Shown here: piece after piece, positions 9,530 to 18,113 of the stretch
Position numbering within the stretch: the first letter of the stretch is position 1
Layout of the letters: every line of letters begins with the position of its first letter
Origin: JADGRB01 sp036267635
GTDB lineage: Bacteria > Myxococcota_A > Polyangia > Fen-1088
DNA: 64,000 nt
Reading direction: 5' to 3'
Assembly: GCA_036267635.1 (NCBI GenBank)
Contig: DATAVR010000143.1
Span: 1-64,000, forward strand
Made by a program: the position numbers and the translations under genes
The notes under the pieces: model-generated
What the model was told of the DNA's origin: nothing
The model's input: the letters and a program-made list of their open reading frames with translations, nothing else
Databases searched by the model: none

Positions 9530-9645
9530 GGGACGCGACCTCCTGCGGCCCGTGTATCACGCGACGGAAAATCGGGTTAGTGGCGTCCGAATCACGGACG
9601 CGCTCGAGCGGGACATGAGCGCCCAATGCCTTCGAGGATCGCGAT

Positions 9646-11826
9646 CTAGTAAAACGCGACGTTCTCGACGGTGAAATTGGCGGAGCAAGAGCCGCCGCCC
9701 GCGCCGGTCGGCGCGCTCAGCTGCCACTCCACGTCGACGATCGACGCCGGGTCGAGCTTGGCGATGGGCGAGCCGGCGGTCAGCGCCGAGAACGGGACCT
9801 TGATCGTCGTGGTCGTGGTGGCGCCAGGGACCACCGGCGCGAGCGGCCCGTAGCAGTTCGAGCTGGTGCCGGGGCAGGAGCCCTGTCCCGGCGCCTCGGT
9901 GGAGCTGGTGTCGCCGCTGAACGAAGCGCCGAAGGCGAGGGCGCAGCCGCCGAGATCGCCGGCGAAGTCGAACTGGACCCCCGTGTACATCGACGCGTCG
10001 ACGCAGCTCGAGCCGTTGAAGAACAGCCCCGCCCCCTCCCAGTTTCCTGACACCGGAGGCGCGAAGCCCCCAATAATTTGAATCCCGGCCCCGTCGGGGG
10101 TCAACGTCGCGGTGGGCACCACCTGTCCGGGCGCCGCGTAGGTATACGACTGCCACTCGCTCGCGCCCGAACCGAAGGAGAGGCCCGTCGTCCCCGATAC
10201 GCCCATGGTCGTGATCGCGGGGCTCGACAGGATGAGCGGCGAGCAGACGACAGACGCGTCGGTGGCGCAGGAAGTTCCCGGCGTTTTCCCCGCCGCCCCG
10301 CCACTGCCTTGGCTTCCCCCGTCGGCGACGACGGGCGGGCCGGTCAGGCCGGGCGGGAGAGCTTGCGGGCCGCTGGCGGTCTCCCGTTGCGCCTCGCTGT
10401 AGGCCCAGGCGCCGGCTGTGCCTTGATCGGGGATCTCGACGGCCGCGATCGAGACCGGTGGCAGCACGAAGGTGACCGGCGACGGCGCGGCGGTCAGCCC
10501 GGCGACGGAAAACGCGAGCGGCGTGGCCGATTGGTTCCAGTTCACGAGGATGATCTCCGTCGCATCGTCGGCCTGATTGCGGCTGGCGTAGGCGTTCACG
10601 CCGGGGGGCGCCGAGGTGACCGCAACCAGGGTCGGGCCGAAGTGCTCGGCGAAGAGCGCGTAGGTGTAGTACTCGGGCCGCGGCGTGTGCGCCGGGGCCG
10701 GTCCGATCAGCCCCAGCCCGTAGCCGTCATCGTCGCTGATGTCCCAGACGGCCGAGGTCCAGAGCCCGAGCTCGTTGGCGGTCCCCAGGCTGTCGGCCAG
10801 CCAGAGCGCCGACCCGACCGTCCCCGGCGACGCCTCGAGCACGCAAAACGTCGCGTCGTACGCGATGTTCATCTCCGTGAGCGCCAGCGGCTTCGCCCCC
10901 TGACCGGTCGCCTGAAGGATCCCGCGCACCGAGGTCATCACGCTGCGGAAGCTGGCGGAGTCGGCTGCCGCCGCCGCGAGCGTCGCCTGCGCCGCCTCGA
11001 ACGGGTAGCGGTGGATCGAGACGATGTCGAAGAGATCACCGCAGCTGGTGAGGATCGGCGTGAGCCAGTCGTTGTCGCCACCGCCGGCGATGTATTTCCA
11101 CGACAGGTCGGGACCGACGATCTTGATGCTGGGGTCGACGGCCTTCATCGCGGCAACGTACGCGGTGGCGGTGGCGCAGTAGTCGGCCGGCGTGAAGCCG
11201 GGGATCGCCGGCAGCGTCGGATCGGCGACCAGCCCCTGGGACGCGTAGAGATCGGGCTCGTTGCCGATCGAAAAGTATTTGAGGCCATACCCCTTGGTGA
11301 CGTTGGCGTAGGCGACCATCCCCGCGGCCGTGGCGGCCGTCGGCGGCTTGCCGCTGGTGTCCGCCAGCAGCGGCACCTGAATGATCGGCTCGGCCCCGAT
11401 GGCGCGCGCGTAGGCGACCGCGGTGTCGAACGCAGCGTCGTCGAACGGATCCTGCGTATTGGCGTCGTTGTTGTAGCCGCCGACGCGCATCACCGTCGGC
11501 TCGAGCGCCGCCGTCAGCGTGTTCGTGCCGGTGACGTCGTCTCCGTAGGAGGGCATCCAGAGCCAGTAGTTGACCCCGGTGGCCGTCGTCCGGGGCGTCC
11601 GCGTCGCGGTCGAGACGACCAGCGGGCTCGGGGAGACGCCAGCGTCGCCGGCGGCCGGACGAACGCAGACGTCCGACAGACAAACGAGCCCGCTGCCGCA
11701 GCCGCCGCCCGCGAGGCAGAGCCCCCGCTCGGTCCCGGCCGCCGGTCCGCTGCCACAGCCGCCCAAGATCGTGGCGGCGAACAGGATCGAGATCCCGACA
11801 CCGATGAGGCCGTTCGGTCTCTTCAT
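9646..11826 (-). CDS. Secreted clan-A glycoside-hydrolase-like lipoprotein
   Basis: 726 residues. A signal sequence with lipobox LGGC at residue 24 is followed by a short Cys-rich segment (GLCLAGGGCGSGLVCLSDVC). Residues ~80-470 look like a TIM-barrel glycosidase: FSIGNEPDLY places a candidate acid/base Glu at 190 and LALTEMNIAY a candidate nucleophile Glu at 318. A Ser/Gly linker (~505-530) joins a C-terminal beta-rich domain (~535-726) of carbohydrate-binding type. The GNEPD pattern resembles GH39/GH51/GH44-like enzymes; substrate and exact family are not determinable here. The upstream gap carries two strong palindromes. Confidence 0.8.
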   Translation of the reverse strand: MKRPNGLIGVGISILFAATILGGCGSGPAAGTERGLCLAGGGCGSGLVCLSDVCVRPAAGDAGVSPSPLVVSTATRTPRTTATGVNYWLWMPSYGDDVTGTNTLTAALEPTVMRVGGYNNDANTQDPFDDAAFDTAVAYARAIGAEPIIQVPLLADTSGKPPTAATAAGMVAYANVTKGYGLKYFSIGNEPDLYASQGLVADPTLPAIPGFTPADYCATATAYVAAMKAVDPSIKIVGPDLSWKYIAGGGDNDWLTPILTSCGDLFDIVSIHRYPFEAAQATLAAAAADSASFRSVMTSVRGILQATGQGAKPLALTEMNIAYDATFCVLEASPGTVGSALWLADSLGTANELGLWTSAVWDISDDDGYGLGLIGPAPAHTPRPEYYTYALFAEHFGPTLVAVTSAPPGVNAYASRNQADDATEIILVNWNQSATPLAFSVAGLTAAPSPVTFVLPPVSIAAVEIPDQGTAGAWAYSEAQRETASGPQALPPGLTGPPVVADGGSQGSGGAAGKTPGTSCATDASVVCSPLILSSPAITTMGVSGTTGLSFGSGASEWQSYTYAAPGQVVPTATLTPDGAGIQIIGGFAPPVSGNWEGAGLFFNGSSCVDASMYTGVQFDFAGDLGGCALAFGASFSGDTSSTEAPGQGSCPGTSSNCYGPLAPVVPGATTTTTIKVPFSALTAGSPIAKLDPASIVDVEWQLSAPTGAGGGSCSANFTVENVAFY

Positions 11827-11922
11827 GATTTCTCCTTTGATGTCACGCTCACGGAGTCAGCAAGGCCGGGGCCATCCGCAGCTCCGCGGCCCCTGGCTCC
11901 CCGGCATCCGTTCGACGCGCGT

Positions 11923-11959
11923 CGGACGTCCGTTCGGACAGCGCTCCGGACGTCCGGAG
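11923..11959. promoter_or_regulatory. Two related palindromes in a divergent promoter region
   Basis: CGGACGTCCG at 11923-11932 and the 16-bp perfect palindrome CTCCGGACGTCCGGAG at 11944-11959 share the core CGGACGTCCG; their centres are 24 bp apart. They lie between the glycosidase-like gene (minus) and the small lipoprotein gene (plus). This arrangement fits a dimeric repressor or activator acting on one or both; no regulator gene is adjacent. Confidence 0.55.
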
Positions 11960-12023
11960 GTTGCGTCCGCGCGCGCGCTTGCCGATACTGCGCTCGGCGC
12001 CGTTCGGGCGCGGGAGGTCCGTG

Positions 12024-12641
12024 ATGCGAGGAGCGAGCTTGGTCTCGGCGTTGGTCCTGACGATGGGAATCGGCATCGCCTGCTCGAACGAGACGCCGCC
12101 GGCGCCGCCTGCCGCGCCTGCGCCGCCTCCACCACCTTCGCCGTCGCCCGACGCCGCGGCCAAGCCGAAGATGGTCGCCAACCCCGACGGGCTGTCACTG
12201 GCCGATCGGATCGCCAAGCGACAGGCCGCGGAGAAGAAGCTGGCCACCGAGCTGGCGGGCGAGGAGCAAAAGCGCCTGCTCACCTACGACAAGGGGAAGC
12301 TGCCGCTGCACAAGGAGGTGTTCGCGGCGATCCAGAAGTACCGCGCCGCCTACGATCACGCGAAGACGAAGGAGGACGTGGAGAAGATCCGCGTCAAGCA
12401 GCAGAAGGCGCTGGAGGCGACCGGCAAGAAGATGGCGACGATCGACCCCAAGGGGGGAAATTCGAACGTGGTCACCGACTACGACGTCATGTTGAACGCG
12501 ATCGCCAACGACTATCCCGACGCGCTCGAGCTGTCGTTCGCGGGCGACAAGAAGCCGCTCGAGGAGCAGACCGCCGAGCTCGACAAGCGGACGAAGAAGA
12601 TCGAGGACTGGCTGGCCGAGCTGAAGTCGGCCAAGAAGTAG
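12024..12641 (+). CDS. Helical lipoprotein of unknown function
   Basis: 205 residues. Signal peptide with lipobox GIAC at ~18, then a Pro/Ala linker (~23-45), then a strongly charged helical domain rich in Lys/Glu (AAEKKLATELAGEEQKRLL and similar) that is probably coiled coil. The ATG at 12024 is chosen because GGGAGG lies six bases upstream and the signal peptide starts there; a longer frame is open upstream. It is convergent with the SEC-C/TPR gene. No domain recognised. Confidence 0.8.
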   Translation: MRGASLVSALVLTMGIGIACSNETPPAPPAAPAPPPPPSPSPDAAAKPKMVANPDGLSLADRIAKRQAAEKKLATELAGEEQKRLLTYDKGKLPLHKEVFAAIQKYRAAYDHAKTKEDVEKIRVKQQKALEATGKKMATIDPKGGNSNVVTDYDVMLNAIANDYPDALELSFAGDKKPLEEQTAELDKRTKKIEDWLAELKSAKK

Positions 12642-12656
12642 CGGCCGGCAGGCGCC

Positions 12657-13706
12657 CTACGCCGGAGCGGCGGCCTCATCCTCATCTGCCTCGGGCGCGG
12701 CCGTCTCGTCCTTGCTCTTGGTCTGCGCTCGCTCGTCGAGGACCTTCTCCAGGAAGGCCTTGGCCGCGTCGGTCCAGACATCGCCGTAGGTCTGCGTGTA
12801 GAGCAGCGCCTCCTCGAGTGAGCCGGGGCGCGCGCCCGCCACGTTCTCCACCCGCCGGCGGACGCGGCCGAGCAGCGTCTTGCCGTGGTGAGGGTTGGCG
12901 TCGAGCGCGATCTCGAGCGCCGCGCGCGCTTTGGCCTCGTCGCCGGCGGCGAACCGCGCCAGCGCCAGCCCAAGCTCGGCGCGCCCCTTGCCCTCTTCTG
13001 TCTTGGTGGCCGGCTCCAGCAGCTCCGCCGCGTCGGCCGGGCGTTCCAGCTTCATGAGCGCCTTGGCGGCGATGAGGCGCGCCTCCGTCCCCACGTTGCC
13101 TTCGTCGATCGAATGCACGCGCGCCAGATCCTTCACCGAATCTTCGTAGCGCTCCTCGTCGTAGGCGAGGCAGCCGAGCGCGTGGGCCGCGCGGATGAAG
13201 GGCTGCGCCTCGGGCTTGCTGAAGGCGTCCTTGACGCCGTCGGCGCGCATCTTTTCTGCCTGGGCCTCGCCACCGGCGAGCACGACGCCCAGCTCCTCCT
13301 TCGCCCCGTCGGCGTTCCCGGCGGCCAAGCGCGCCATCCCGATACCGACGTGCGCGTCGGCAAGAGTCCCGTCGATGGCCAGCGCCGCACGGAATTCCTT
13401 CTCGGCGGCGCCCGGGCGCCGCTGCTCGAACAGGCGCCAGCCCTCGGTCAGAAGCTCCTGCGCGTCGGGCGCGGCCACCGGAGGGGCCGTGGCCTGCTCG
13501 TCGGCGGCGAGGTGACACTTCTTGTACTTCTTCCCCGAGTCACAGGGGCAGGCGTCGTTGCGACCCGTGGCGGCGAGGCGCGCGCGCGCCTCCTCGGGGT
13601 CGGCGGTCTTGCTGGAAGCACCGGGGGCGTCGGCTTTGCTCTCGGACTTGGTTTCAGACTTGGTTTCAGATTTGGTCTCTGCGCGCTTGGTCTGTTTGGC
13701 CGTCAT
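12657..13706 (-). CDS. SEC-C zinc-motif and TPR-repeat protein
   Basis: 349 residues. The N terminus has a short internal repeat ETKS (three copies plus ESKS), visible at DNA level near 13640-13680. Then comes the SEC-C motif RNDACPCDSGKKYKKCH near residues 54-70, whose Cys/His residues bind zinc in SecA and other proteins. Residues ~85-310 are TPR-like helical repeats with repeated A-x-A-x-x-x-L-G patterns. The C terminus is an acidic Glu/Ala tail. A cytoplasmic adaptor or chaperone-like role is possible; no specific function can be assigned. The ATG at 13706 is used because an upstream start gives only a short basic extension. Confidence 0.8.
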   Translation of the reverse strand: MTAKQTKRAETKSETKSETKSESKADAPGASSKTADPEEARARLAATGRNDACPCDSGKKYKKCHLAADEQATAPPVAAPDAQELLTEGWRLFEQRRPGAAEKEFRAALAIDGTLADAHVGIGMARLAAGNADGAKEELGVVLAGGEAQAEKMRADGVKDAFSKPEAQPFIRAAHALGCLAYDEERYEDSVKDLARVHSIDEGNVGTEARLIAAKALMKLERPADAAELLEPATKTEEGKGRAELGLALARFAAGDEAKARAALEIALDANPHHGKTLLGRVRRRVENVAGARPGSLEEALLYTQTYGDVWTDAAKAFLEKVLDERAQTKSKDETAAPEADEDEAAAPA

Positions 13707-13766
13707 TTGTCGCTGTTCCGTCCTTGCTGGGGACGGGACCATACCCTAAAAGTATCGGTCGAGATC

Positions 13767-14585
13767 ATGCGGCCGCTGGAGGGACGGACCATCGCGCTGC
13801 CCGAATCGCGCGAGCTCGACCGGCTGGCCGAGCTGGTCGAGCACGAGGGGGGCACGGCGCTGCGCTGCCCGCTCGTCACCATCCGCGATGCGCCCGACCC
13901 CGCGCCCTCGGAGACCTGGCTGCGCGCGCTGGTGGCGGGAGAGCTCGACGAGGTCGTCTTTCTCACCGGCGAGGGGCTGCGGCGCCTGCTCGCCACGGCC
14001 GAGCGCCTCGAGCTGCGCGAGGCAGTGGTGGCGGCGCTGGGACGCATCCGGAAGGTGACCCGCGGGCCGAAGCCGGCGCGGGCGCTGCACGAGATCGGCC
14101 TTTCGTCCGACCTGGCGGCGACGGTGCCGACCTCGGCCGGCGTGATCGACGCGCTGGCCGCGCTCGATCTGCACGGGCATCGCGTCGGCGTGCAGCTCTA
14201 CGGCGAGGAGCCCAACCATCCCTTGATCGAGGCGCTGGAGCGGGCGGGGGCGACCGTGCGGCCGGTGGCGCCGTACATCTACGCCTCGGCCGCGGACGCG
14301 GCGGCGGTCGTCGCGCTCATCGACGCGCTCGACGGCGGGCAGGTCGACGCCCTGGCCATCACCAGCGCCTCGCAGGTCGATCGTCTGTTCCAGGTCGCGG
14401 TGGACGCCGGCGCGGAGGCGCGGCTGCGGGCGGCGCTCTCGCGCGCCTGCGTGGCGGCCATCGGCCCCATCGTCGTCGAGGCGCTCGAAAAGCGCGGCGT
14501 GCGCATCGACGTCGTCCCCGAAAAGGGATTCGTCATGCGCCGGCTGGTGAACGCGCTCGTCGAGGCGCTCGGCCCGAAGGCTTAG
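13767..14585 (+). CDS. hemD: Uroporphyrinogen-III synthase-family protein (HemD)
   Basis: 272 residues. The first residues read RPLEGRTIALPESRELDRLAELVEHEG, followed by the alternating alpha/beta two-lobe layout of HemD, with ALAITSASQVDRLFQVA and CVAAIGPIVVEALEKRGV in the second half, the two best-conserved parts of this poorly conserved family. The enzyme cyclises hydroxymethylbilane to uroporphyrinogen III in haem/corrinoid synthesis. No other haem gene is in the window, so a paralogous or regulatory role cannot be excluded. A longer upstream frame is open but antisense to the SEC-C gene; the ATG at 13767 fits the domain start. Confidence 0.82.
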   Translation: MRPLEGRTIALPESRELDRLAELVEHEGGTALRCPLVTIRDAPDPAPSETWLRALVAGELDEVVFLTGEGLRRLLATAERLELREAVVAALGRIRKVTRGPKPARALHEIGLSSDLAATVPTSAGVIDALAALDLHGHRVGVQLYGEEPNHPLIEALERAGATVRPVAPYIYASAADAAAVVALIDALDGGQVDALAITSASQVDRLFQVAVDAGAEARLRAALSRACVAAIGPIVVEALEKRGVRIDVVPEKGFVMRRLVNALVEALGPKA

Positions 14586-14612
14586 GGCGCCTTCCGGCGT
14601 CACACCGGCAAC

Positions 14613-15818
14613 TCAGTCCTTGGTCCCCACCCGGATCTGGCAAACCTCGAGGTAGCGCGCCGCGGGCCAGTTGACCGGCGTCGGGTAGTCGGGCGGCAGG
14701 CCGCCGAGCTCGAGGATCTGCGCATCACGTTTGGCGAGCGCGAGCCCACCGTCGACATGTTTGAGGATGCTCGGGCCCCGGCGGGTGTTGGACGAGATCC
14801 AGAGGTGGCCGCCGTCGTCGGGGCAGAGCGCGCAGGCCGCGGCGATGAGGTCGGGGTAGTCGCGCTTCTGGGCCCAGAGCGACGCGCGGGCGCCCGACAC
14901 CGTCGGTGGGTCGAGGATGACGACGTCGTAGCTCGCGCGGCGCGCCAGCTCGGCCTCCAGGAAACGGAAGACGTCGGAGACCTCCCAGCGGTGCGCGGTC
15001 GGGTCCAACCCGGAGAGCGCGAAGTTGGCGCGCGCCCAGGCAAGCGGGCCGGCGGCCAGGTCGACGCTGGTGATCTGGGCGGCGCCGGCGCGCGCGGCGG
15101 CGACGGAGAGGGCGCCCGTGTACGCGAAGGTGTTGAGGACGCGCTTGCCGCGGACGAAGCGGCCGAGGGCCGCGCGGTGCTCGCGCATGTCGGTGAAGAG
15201 ACCAACGTTGATGCCGCCGCGCAGATGGACCTCGTAGGGGACGCCCGATTCGTGGACGATCAGCTTGTCGGGCGGGGTCTCGCCGACGACGTCGTCCTTG
15301 GCGCGCTCGGGGCTGTTGCCGGTCCCCTTGAGACGCGCCTTCAGGACCGCGCCGCGCAACGGCAGGCCGGCGGCGGGAAACATCTCGAGCGCGCACTGGG
15401 CCAGGAGGCGCGCGTGGCCCAAGAGCCCGCGCGACAGCGCGTTCACCACCGCAAACGGACCGTAGACGTCGACCGTCAACCCCGAGAGGCCGTCCCCTTC
15501 CCCATTGACCAGACGATAGGAAGACGCGCCGTCACAGAGGCCCAGCGTGCGGCGGTGCGCGAACGCCGCGGCCAGCTTGCCCCGCAGGAAGGCGGCGTCC
15601 GGGGCGCGGCTGTCGTCGCCGTGGGACCAGACGCGCACCAGCTCGTTCTCGGGGTCGGCCACGCCGGTGGCGCACGTCGCCCCGCGCGCGTCGAGGAGGC
15701 GCACCGGGCGCCCCGGCTCGAGGTCGCGTGACTGAACGTCGGAGAGCGCGAGCTGGGGCGGGCGCGCGGCCAAGCGCTCCTCACCGGCGAGCGTGAGGCT
15801 GACGCCCAGCAGCGGCAT
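14613..15818 (-). CDS. RlmI/RlmK-type 23S rRNA cytosine-C5 methyltransferase
   Basis: 401 residues. An N-terminal PUA-like region is followed by the RlmI-type middle segment YRLVNGEGDGLSGLTVDVYG (~104-123) and VHLRGGINVGLFTDMREHR (~200-218). The SAM fold follows: VLNTFAYTGALSVAAARAGA near 225 and DPPTVSG near 310. Known relatives methylate C5 of a 23S rRNA cytosine; the exact position here is inferred from family only. It is convergent with hemD (27 bp) and separate from grxD by 25 bp. Confidence 0.88.
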   Translation of the reverse strand: MPLLGVSLTLAGEERLAARPPQLALSDVQSRDLEPGRPVRLLDARGATCATGVADPENELVRVWSHGDDSRAPDAAFLRGKLAAAFAHRRTLGLCDGASSYRLVNGEGDGLSGLTVDVYGPFAVVNALSRGLLGHARLLAQCALEMFPAAGLPLRGAVLKARLKGTGNSPERAKDDVVGETPPDKLIVHESGVPYEVHLRGGINVGLFTDMREHRAALGRFVRGKRVLNTFAYTGALSVAAARAGAAQITSVDLAAGPLAWARANFALSGLDPTAHRWEVSDVFRFLEAELARRASYDVVILDPPTVSGARASLWAQKRDYPDLIAAACALCPDDGGHLWISSNTRRGPSILKHVDGGLALAKRDAQILELGGLPPDYPTPVNWPAARYLEVCQIRVGTKD

Positions 15819-15843
15819 CAGTTAGATGGACATCATCGTCGGG

Positions 15844-16155
15844 TCAGCCGGCGACGAGCTTCTTGAGCTCGCCGCGCGCGTGCAGATCGCGCACGATGTC
15901 GGCACCGCCGACCAGCTTGCCGTCGACGTAGAGCTGCGGGAAGGTCGGCCAGCTCGAGTATTCCTTCAGCCCCTCGCGGAGCTCCGCGTCGGCCAGGATG
16001 TTGAACGATTCGAACGGAGCGCCGATCTCCTTCAGCACGCCGACCACGGCGGCGGAGAAGCCACACTGAGGCATGGCTGGGTTCCCCTTCATGAACAGCA
16101 TCACGCGCCCCTTGGCGATGGTGTCGGCGATGCGTTGCTTGAGCGGCTCGGTCAC
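15844..16155 (-). CDS. grxD: Monothiol glutaredoxin, Grx4 family
   Basis: 103 residues, full length for the family. CGFS active site at residues 31-34, preceded by VMLFMKGNP and followed by WPTFPQLYVDGKLVGGADI, the glutathione-binding segment. CGFS glutaredoxins bind a bridging [2Fe-2S] cluster and partner BolA proteins. The bolA gene lies 19 bp upstream on the same strand, which supports that pairing. Confidence 0.96.
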   Translation of the reverse strand: MTEPLKQRIADTIAKGRVMLFMKGNPAMPQCGFSAAVVGVLKEIGAPFESFNILADAELREGLKEYSSWPTFPQLYVDGKLVGGADIVRDLHARGELKKLVAG

Positions 16156-16174
16156 GGTGACTCCTCTCGGCGCC

Positions 16175-16426
16175 TTACTTGCGCCGGTATTCTTCGGGGG
16201 TTTCGGTGGTCAGCGCCAGGGCGTGGATCGGCGCGCGCGGGCCGTGGATGACCTCGGCGAGCGCCGCGTAGACCAGGCGGTGGCGATCGACGGGGCCCTT
16301 GTCGGCGAAGGCCGACGACACGACCGTCGCCGAGAAGTGGTCGCCGCCGCCGGTGGTGTCGACGACGCTCACCTCGGCGTCGGGGAGCGCCGTCCGGATG
16401 CGCGCGCTGATGTCCTCGGGCGTCAT
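16175..16426 (-). CDS. bolA: BolA-family protein
   Basis: 83 residues. Class II KH-like fold signature: ALPDAEVSVVDTTGGGDHFSA, then DRHRLVYAALAEVIHG and IHALALTTETP. BolA proteins form [2Fe-2S]-bridged heterodimers with CGFS glutaredoxins in iron-sulfur trafficking and iron sensing. It is first in a bolA-grxD operon and divergent from a histidine kinase gene; the 47-bp gap contains the palindrome GCTATATAGC at 16440-16449. Confidence 0.95.
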   Translation of the reverse strand: MTPEDISARIRTALPDAEVSVVDTTGGGDHFSATVVSSAFADKGPVDRHRLVYAALAEVIHGPRAPIHALALTTETPEEYRRK

Positions 16427-16458
16427 GTTGGTTGCCCGGGCTATATAGCACGCGGCGC

Positions 16459-16464
16459 TATAAT
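16459..16464 (+). promoter_or_regulatory. Consensus -10 box (TATAAT) of the histidine-kinase operon
   Basis: A perfect TATAAT ends ten bases before the ATG at 16474, so transcription would start within a few bases of the start codon and the mRNA would be leaderless or nearly so. No clear -35 at 16-18 bp spacing is seen; TTGCCC at 16432-16437 is too far (21 bp). Confidence 0.5.
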
Positions 16465-16473
16465 GGCGGCTCG

Positions 16474-18093
16474 ATGACGCTGGGGACGCGCGTAACCGTG
16501 GTGGTGACGCTCTTGGTGGCGGCGGTGCTCGCCGGCTCGGGCTACGCCGCGCTCAAGGTGCGGCGCACGAACCTGGAGGCCGACCTCGATCGCGAAGCGC
16601 ACGAGATCGCCACCGCGCTGCGCGCCGGCATCGAGCCGCTCGACCGGGGAACGGCGGCCGAGACCTTGCTGGCGCGCGCCCGGGCGGCGCGGCAGCACGA
16701 TGAGCTGTTCGCGCTGGAGGTCCTGTCGATCGGCAGCGAGCAGCGCACCGACGACGACGCCTGGCTGCTGCTCATGCGCGCCGTCGACATTCAAGACGCG
16801 CCGGTCGGCCGTCTGTTCGATTCGTCGTCGGGCCCGCGCTCGTACGCGATGGCGGTGCCTCTCTTCGACGCCGCCGCGCTGGAGCTGCCGCCGCGCCATC
16901 CGGCGCGCCACCCGACGGCGATCATGGGGATGCGGCGCGACGCCGGTTACATCGACGCCGAGGTGGCAGCCACCGCGCGCCGGATCTACCCGCTGTTCCT
17001 GCTGGTGGTGATCGGCGTGGCGATCGGCGTCCGGCTGGCGATCGAGCAGATCGTCGTGCGCCCCTTGCGCCGGCTCCTCGAGGGGATCGACGCCGTCGGA
17101 AAAGGAGATCTGTCGCGCGTGATCCTGGCCGAGCGCGACGACGAGATCGGGACGATCGCCGGGCGGTTCAACGCGATGACCGGCTCGCTGCGCGAGGCGC
17201 GCGGGGAGACCGAGCGCGCGGCCGGCGCGCGCCTGGGGCTGGAGGCGCGGCTGCGCCAGTCCGAGAAGCTGGCCACCATCGGACAGATGGCGGCCGAGAT
17301 CGCCCACGAGCTCGGGACGCCCCTCAACGTGATCGGCGGCCGCGCGCGCGCCCTCGGCAAGCGAGCTGAAAAGGTGGTCCAAAAGGCGGCCGAGGCAGCG
17401 GCGCCCTCGGCGGCCGAGGGGATCCCCGCCGACCGGGGCACCGACGCGGCCGACGTGGTCAAGAACGCCGGCATCATCGGCGACGAGGTGGCGCGCATCA
17501 CCAAGATCATCCGCCAGGTGCTCGATTTCTCGCGCCCGCGCGGCCCGACCGTCACCCGCGTTCACCTCGGCGCGGTGGTGGCCGAGGCGCTGGAGTTCCT
17601 GCGCGAAACGATCCGCCGCCAGGGGATCGCGGTCGACGTGCGCACCATGCCGGCGCCGCCCGACGTCCCCGGCGATCCCGATCAGATCCAGCAGGTCTGC
17701 CTGAACCTGATCATGAACGCCATCCACGCCATGCCGAACGGGGGCACGTTGCGGGTGGCCACCGAGCGGATGGTGCGGCGGAAGGGCGGGCTCGATCTCG
17801 CCCCGCCCGCCGAGTACGCGGCGCTGATCGTCGCCGACAGCGGCCCGGGGATCCCGGCGGCCGACCGCGAAAAGATCTTCGAGCCGTTCTTCACCACCAA
17901 GGACGAGGGACAGGGGACCGGGCTCGGGCTGGCGGTCAGCCACGGCATCGTCAAGGACCACGACGGGTGGATCGAGGTCGACAGCCCGACCAGCGGCGGC
18001 GCCGAATTTCGGGTCTACCTCCCGTGCGTCGAAACGGGCCAGGTGTTCGCCGGATCCGACCTTGCCGAAATGAGATCGATCGGCAAGGATTGA
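16474..18093 (+). CDS. Membrane sensor histidine kinase
   Basis: 539 residues. TM segments near 8-27 and 170-190 flank a periplasmic sensor region of ~140 residues. HAMP spans ~190-245. The dimerisation/phosphoacceptor domain has AEIAHELGTPLNVI with the His at residue 278, then a ~45-residue Ala/Glu-rich insertion before the second helix. The ATPase domain shows N box NLIMNAIHAMPNGG, G1 DSGPGIP and GQGTGLGLAVSHGIV. An operon with the NtrC-type regulator 20 bp downstream makes that its likely phosphotransfer partner. The stimulus is unknown. Confidence 0.93.
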   Translation: MTLGTRVTVVVTLLVAAVLAGSGYAALKVRRTNLEADLDREAHEIATALRAGIEPLDRGTAAETLLARARAARQHDELFALEVLSIGSEQRTDDDAWLLLMRAVDIQDAPVGRLFDSSSGPRSYAMAVPLFDAAALELPPRHPARHPTAIMGMRRDAGYIDAEVAATARRIYPLFLLVVIGVAIGVRLAIEQIVVRPLRRLLEGIDAVGKGDLSRVILAERDDEIGTIAGRFNAMTGSLREARGETERAAGARLGLEARLRQSEKLATIGQMAAEIAHELGTPLNVIGGRARALGKRAEKVVQKAAEAAAPSAAEGIPADRGTDAADVVKNAGIIGDEVARITKIIRQVLDFSRPRGPTVTRVHLGAVVAEALEFLRETIRRQGIAVDVRTMPAPPDVPGDPDQIQQVCLNLIMNAIHAMPNGGTLRVATERMVRRKGGLDLAPPAEYAALIVADSGPGIPAADREKIFEPFFTTKDEGQGTGLGLAVSHGIVKDHDGWIEVDSPTSGGAEFRVYLPCVETGQVFAGSDLAEMRSIGKD

Positions 18094-18113
18094 GGGGGAC
18101 GATCGCGCATCGC

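Noticed and set aside
12885..13766. A long N-terminal extension of the HemD-like protein
   Set aside because: It is antisense to the SEC-C/TPR gene and lacks any domain; the HemD fold begins exactly at the ATG at 13767.
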